Shown here piece by piece: positions 59,384 to 64,000 of a stretch of DNA of 64,000 bases. The stretch lies in NCBI GenBank assembly GCA_022579005.1, contig MU401463.1:248001-312000 (forward strand). Direction: 5' to 3'. This DNA comes from Poronia punctata. Taxonomy: Eukaryota > Ascomycota > Sordariomycetes > Xylariales > Xylariaceae. The notes under the pieces were generated by a model. It saw only the letters and a program-made list of their open reading frames with translations, made no database searches and was not told the origin of the DNA. How positions within the stretch are numbered: position 1 is the stretch's first letter; the number at the start of each line of letters is the position of its first letter. The translations under genes and the position numbers were made by a program.

Positions 59384-60636
59384 TCATTGCCTAACCCCTT
59401 CCAAATATGATCCAAGACCCCAAAGTGCGGCACAGCCTGCTAACGTCGTCGCCCCAACTACTTTCTTGCTCCACCAGTTATCGTCGTTGAGAGACTTGGC
59501 TAGCTGGATTTTTGTTTTTGGTCGGGGCTGCGCGTTGGCAGATGCCGTTGTATTTTTCATCTGTCTCTCCTCCTCGTCTGCCAGGATCCGTAATCGCGCA
59601 ATCGCTCGGCTGAGTCCTAGCATCTCCTCGTCTACAGTCGAGTTCTTAGCTCCATCCACTTCCACATTCTGGATGTTACCGAAGAAATCAGTCAAGAGCC
59701 GGCTGCGGGCCGCGTCGGCACCACCCGGGAACAGATCGTATCGGACACCTGCGTTCGAATGGATCTTTTCGTATGTGTAGCTGTCAAACAGATCTCCGAT
59801 TGTCTTCTTGCTGCTCAGATCTCGCACTTCCGATTCGAGGAATTCGAGGTTGTAATATGTATAACGGTCGATGACGGCCACTCCGACATCGTTGTCGGCG
59901 TGATGTGAATACGATGACTGGTCTAGCTCGGACGATCCGGTAGCGATGATATTGGGCGAGTAGAATTTGCTGTACATCGTGTTTGCCTGGCATGTATCGA
60001 TCATGAAGAGAATCTCGTGATATCTAAAAAAAGTCGCAAGTTTGTTTAGTCGCATGACATGCAAATGATGTAATCGCATACACGCGCATCTTACCTTCTC
60101 TTCTCCCACATCTGCTCAAAGGCATCGGCCAAATCCCATGCGCCAATCTCCTCGGCATCTTGGAATTTCAAAAACTCGTTTCCCCCGTGACCCGTCATAT
60201 AGACAAATATGTTGCTTCGGTCGTCCGTCAACAGACGTTTGCTTCGGGGCATTTCGTCGCCAACCCGGTCCGTCAGCAGTCGAATAAAGTTCTCGACGGT
60301 AACTTCGTAGCCGCGATAATCGACCTCGATATTGTCACCGTACAAGTCCACGGCTCGATCCGAGTTACTATACACAGTACCGGGGAAAGCATTTCGCGGG
60401 TTGCAGGCCATGTCGTCGGGCAACATTAGAATGATCTGGGAGTCGGGGATACCGAGACGTTTTACGGTGCGGTACATGGAAAGCACATTGGCGAGATGGC
60501 GGTAGTTGAACCAGAACCGCGATGTGCCGACCAGGACGGCCCAGTTGCTCGTGTGCTCGGCGGCGACATGTTGGACGGGGGCGAAGAGGGCCGAGGCCAG
60601 AAGCGCCGGTAATTGCAGCGCCTGCAAGAACTTCAT
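59384..60636 (-). CDS. gpi8: GPI-anchor transamidase catalytic subunit GPI8/PIG-K
   Basis: Exons 60095-60636 and 59384-60023 give 393 residues. GPI8 is a caspase-like C13 protease of the ER membrane; it cleaves the GPI signal peptide of precursor proteins and attaches the GPI anchor. A signal peptide spans about residues 1-26. The catalytic pair is visible: His150 in [10 protein letters not shown] and Cys192 in [10 protein letters not shown]. Other landmarks are [48 protein letters not shown] and [15 protein letters not shown]-terminal hydrophobic helix ([20 protein letters not shown]) anchors it, and the short end EGVRQ faces the cytosol. The 71 nt intron lies between KRR and YHEILF. Confidence 0.97.
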
Positions 60637-61711
60637 TTTGATAATGTTGTGTCGATTCTACTTTGAAGAGTTGAAAAATGAACGGATTGAGTTAGATGAC
60701 CATTATGAGTTTGAAAAGGATGGATTAATAATACACATTTAGGAGAACTTGAAGGTTCCCCAACCAGTTGCGACCACATCCACGCGCGTAATCATGCCTC
60801 ATACCTACGCCCGTCAGGCTATAAAGTAGTGGGGCGGAGCATTTTATCTCCGAACCTTTACTCCACATCGTTTCGGCGTTACCATCCACAACCAGGTTTA
60901 TCCAACATTACACGTTCATGCGTCCCATTTTCTCATAATACGAGTAGGTAACTGCCAAAGACAAAATATGGCGCAAATGAGGGCGAAGCAGAATCTGGCT
61001 TGCATTGAATCTCATGAGTGGCCTGCCTACATGAGGTATTCTTTTTGAACCCTGAATTCTCTACGAGGAAAGCACAAGTACTATTTTAGGGAACCCCACG
61101 CTAGACAGATCTCCGAGGGCCAAGGACCTGACACAAGGCCGCTAGTCCCTGGCGGAAAAGTTCACTAGGTCAGAAATACAGTTGTGCTTGGATGTCTATG
61201 CTCAGTATATAAATTGTTTTTTAAGCTTTAAAACTCAGGTCGGGCTCTGCGCTCCGGCGAAAGGGAACTTTATGTTGTTGAAGAAGAGTATACGTAATCG
61301 CCGCGTGTCGGATTTATAAGCCCTATTGTTTACATTTACGTCACATATGGTAGATTCTCGAGTGGTCGTGGCATTCAAGGGTCCTCCATTGTGGGTGCTT
61401 TCCAACTCAATAAAGACCCCTTCAAGCTAGATTAGTGCCTACTTTCGGCAAGTCCAATTCTGGATGGTCCCTTAAAAGGCATTCCAAGCTCAAGGAATTT
61501 CACATGCTTTTTGGTCTCCAACACTGAAGCTCTTACAGATCGCGATACCTCAAGATAGTATCCATTTCGTTTTCACAAGCTAAAGCGGCAGCCAAGCAGA
61601 TCCGCCGAGAAGAGAGATAGGAGGCAACAGCTAGTCGCGAGGGTCGACTGAGCTGCCAACTCTTGACATCCTGTCTTGCGATTTGATCCTGGATTCTAGC
61701 CCAGCTCTGCC
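60637..61711. other. Divergent promoter region between GPI8 and the histidine phosphatase gene
   Basis: About 1.1 kb between two divergent genes. One TACGAGTA at 60949. No gene or RNA seen. Confidence 0.5.
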
Positions 61712-63915
61712 ATGGGACGGCCCCCGGCCTATATCTTCGTGGTTAGGTGCGTTTAATTTAGCCGCTGCTTCATCATCCACCCCCCTGCCTACCTTCTACC
61801 CTATGACGTTGTCGACCTATACTACCGTAGACCAATTGTTCCGGATCTGCTATTTCTCGTGCTGACCGCATTCATGATCGGTATAGGCATGGAAACCGTC
61901 TCGATGCTGCCGATAAACAATGGCACTTGACTTCTCCGACACCATACGACCCGCCTCTGACCTACGGAGGATGGGTACATTCCAGAACCGTGGGCGCGCG
62001 TATAACTGCCATCCTTCGAGATGAAGCCGAGCGCCCTCCAATCGAGTCATCGAGCAAATCTACCTCAGGAGCACAACCGTCCTCGTCCCCGTCTCATCCC
62101 CGGAAACGCCGCCGCTTTCGGGTCATTATTCATACTTCACCTTTCCTCCGATGCGTCCAGACGTCGATAGCTATAAGCGCAGGCCTGGCCGCTTCCAATC
62201 CCGCATTATCATCCACAACCACCCTTGTTGCACCACTGGACTTGCCACATGGCCGGTATTTCATCAGAGCTCCATTAGTATTGACAGCGCCACCGCCTAC
62301 ACCCGACAAGCCGCATCGCAACCATTTCGAGAAAACCGTCCTTCGCGTCGACCCTTTTCTGGGCGAATGGCTTTCTCCAGACTACTACGAACACATAACG
62401 CCACCTCCGAAATCGGCATTAATGTTGGCTACGGCTAGAGCCGAGTTGCTACGCCGATCGAGCTACGACGACTACCCCCATTATCATGCCCACATATACT
62501 CCACCACCTCTAATCAGCTGTGGAACGGGTCGTCCAGTCTCAGTACTGCATTGTTGTCACCTACTCTTCATGGCCCTCGCAATTCCAGTCTCGAAACGAT
62601 GTCTCGGATGGCCGAGAGCCTACCTGGGCAAGGTGGTTCTTCGGGACACGCAGACCTTGAAGGAACGCACGCGCCGGGTTATGTATTTCCAGTTCCGTCT
62701 TATGCTCTCTCAACAATCGAGCCGATACCTAAAGGATACGTTGCCCATGCTCGAGATGCCTGTGTGAAGGTAGACTATCATTGGGATTCTTCGCGGGATC
62801 ACTTTAGCTGGGGCGACGGGGGTACTCTGCCAGAGGAGTGGGCGTCGATGCACCAGAGATTTCGCAGAGGGTTGGCCAAGTTGGTCGACTGGTACAGTTC
62901 AACGGAAAGTCCTAGTGAACCAGTAGTGGGCAGAACGAAAACTTACGGCTCGCAAGAAGCCGCAAGTGCCAACAATGACGAAGAGTACGAGATTGAAGAT
63001 GTGGTTGTCCTTGTTTCACACGCTGCAGGCTGCAATGCGCTTGTCGGGGCCATTACCCAACAACCAGTGCTAGCGGATATCGCCATGTCCTCGTTGACTA
63101 TGGCTAAAAGGAGGGCGGGCTTTGAGAAGCACATCAGCTCAGCTGTTAGTGAGGAAGTGGCAGCCACGATAGATACTGTCCAGCCCCGATCTTTGGCAGT
63201 GATGCCAGAGATATACGAGCTCAAAATGTTTGCAAACACTGAGCATCTGATCATCCCGACTTATCCAGCTTTCAATCGACCCCCACCGTCTGTCCTGCCT
63301 GATGCACAGAATCGCTTCGACAGCGGGTTCACCTCGGGACTCAAAGACACCAACACCGGTCCTCTTCATGGAAGTACAAACGCAAACGGGCAGACGACTT
63401 GGACCAATGCGTCTCTCGGTAGTATAAGGAAACCATCGGGTGGGCCATCGATGATATCTGCGTCGTCCAATTCCGCTCTCGTTACTGTTGGTAGTGAGGT
63501 GTCTAGTTTCTCACCCACCCGGCCCGAACGTTCTGCTTCTGGTACCTGGGGCCTATGGTCTCCGAGATTACAGGTTGACGACCCTATCAAGGAACCAGAA
63601 GGGCTACACGTGCAGGATGCAAGCTCGACGCGTGAGGGTGGAGCGAACAATAGAAGGGAAAACGAAGGAGTTCAGACAGCGGTTGAGTCCAGAGCCAAAG
63701 AGAGCGCGGTCGAGGATTCGAAACAGATTCAGAAGCAGGATACAGAAGAGGCTCATGAAGAAGAGCACGATTATTTCGACATGAATGCCGGCCCCCGTCT
63801 ATGGGCTGGCACCGGCACCGGCGGTTTATGGGGTGCACCGACACCACTGAGGGAAGCTGAAGTCTTGCGCGATTTCAGCTCTCATAAGAGACGATGGACT
63901 GTTACTGAGAGATGA
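61712..63915 (+). CDS. Histidine phosphatase superfamily (phosphoglycerate mutase-like) protein
   Basis: Exons 61712-61746 and 61887-63915 give 687 residues. The catalytic RHGNR (12-16) is built across the intron, which splits its first Arg codon. The partner motifs are SPFLRCVQTS and, much later, VLVSHAAGCNAL with the second catalytic His. These define a phosphatase of the branch that includes fungal PGM-like and UBASH3/TFC7-like proteins, rather than the glycolytic enzyme. A large Ser/Pro-rich insert separates the RHG motif region from the second histidine, and about 250 residues after it are low-complexity, charged and probably disordered. Substrate unknown. The ATG at 61712 opens directly with the core strand AYIFVVRHG, as expected. 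Confidence 0.88.
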
Positions 63916-64000
63916 ACATTTTTGTTTTTTCCTGCCTCTTAACTGTGAAAAGAGTCGGACATGTGGAGTCACTAGCGATTTGTTGTTGTTGTCATTGACC

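Overview
The window looks like nuclear DNA of a filamentous ascomycete (Pezizomycotina, probably Sordariomycetes; genus not assigned). The reasons are short 50-150 nt introns with GTAAGT-type donors, a pair of chitin synthases with myosin-like heads, an AT-rich transposon remnant carrying C-to-T changes of the RIP type, and fungal-only families such as DUF6536. It is ordinary eukaryotic gene space, not an operon or a secondary-metabolite cluster. Each gene has its own promoter region, and spacers are long (0.4-4 kb) and rich in microsatellites.

Layout, left to right. 1-378 is the C-terminal end of the ubiquitin-activating enzyme UBA1 (+). 878-2723 is an omega/ECM4-type glutathione transferase (-). 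3696-7477 is the ribosome-assembly GTPase BMS1 (-). 8185-11294 is a DUF6536 membrane-protein gene (-) broken by a frameshift and a nonsense codon. A 360 bp MITE-like element (11719-12078) with an apparent 8 bp target duplication lies just upstream of it. 13632-14018 is a small I9-type proteinase B inhibitor (+). 14972-16493 is a mitochondrial PDK/BCKDK-type kinase (+). 17093-21396 is a 4.3 kb AT-rich transposon relic whose terminal inverted repeats differ only by RIP-type transitions.

21915-27373 (-) and 31367-37099 (+) are two large chitin synthases transcribed away from each other. The right one (class V) has an intact myosin P-loop; the left one (class VII type) lacks it. They share a 4 kb intergenic region. 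39004-40558 is a CAX-type calcium/proton antiporter (+). 42331-46979 is a ten-exon gene (+) for a 1315-residue protein that I read as a DUF7025-like region, an AAA+ fold with ruined Walker motifs, and a CorA-like two-helix membrane end without GMN. This is the most unusual gene here. 49345-51640 is a NIPA-type magnesium transporter with a long disordered tail (+). 53841-55835 is a type II membrane glycosyltransferase-like protein full of repeat-encoded tracts (+). 56216-58652 is a TFIIIC subunit (-). 59384-60636 is the GPI transamidase catalytic subunit GPI8 (-). 61712-63915 is a histidine-phosphatase (phosphoglycerate mutase-like) protein (+).

Gene models were spliced by hand and checked for frame across every intron; the joined exons give whole codon numbers for all intact genes. 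Functional links within the window are loose: the chitin synthases and the glycosyltransferase-like protein relate to the cell surface, GPI8 to GPI-anchored surface proteins, and the CAX and NIPA proteins and the CorA-like fusion to membrane or divalent-cation biology. Everything else is housekeeping.
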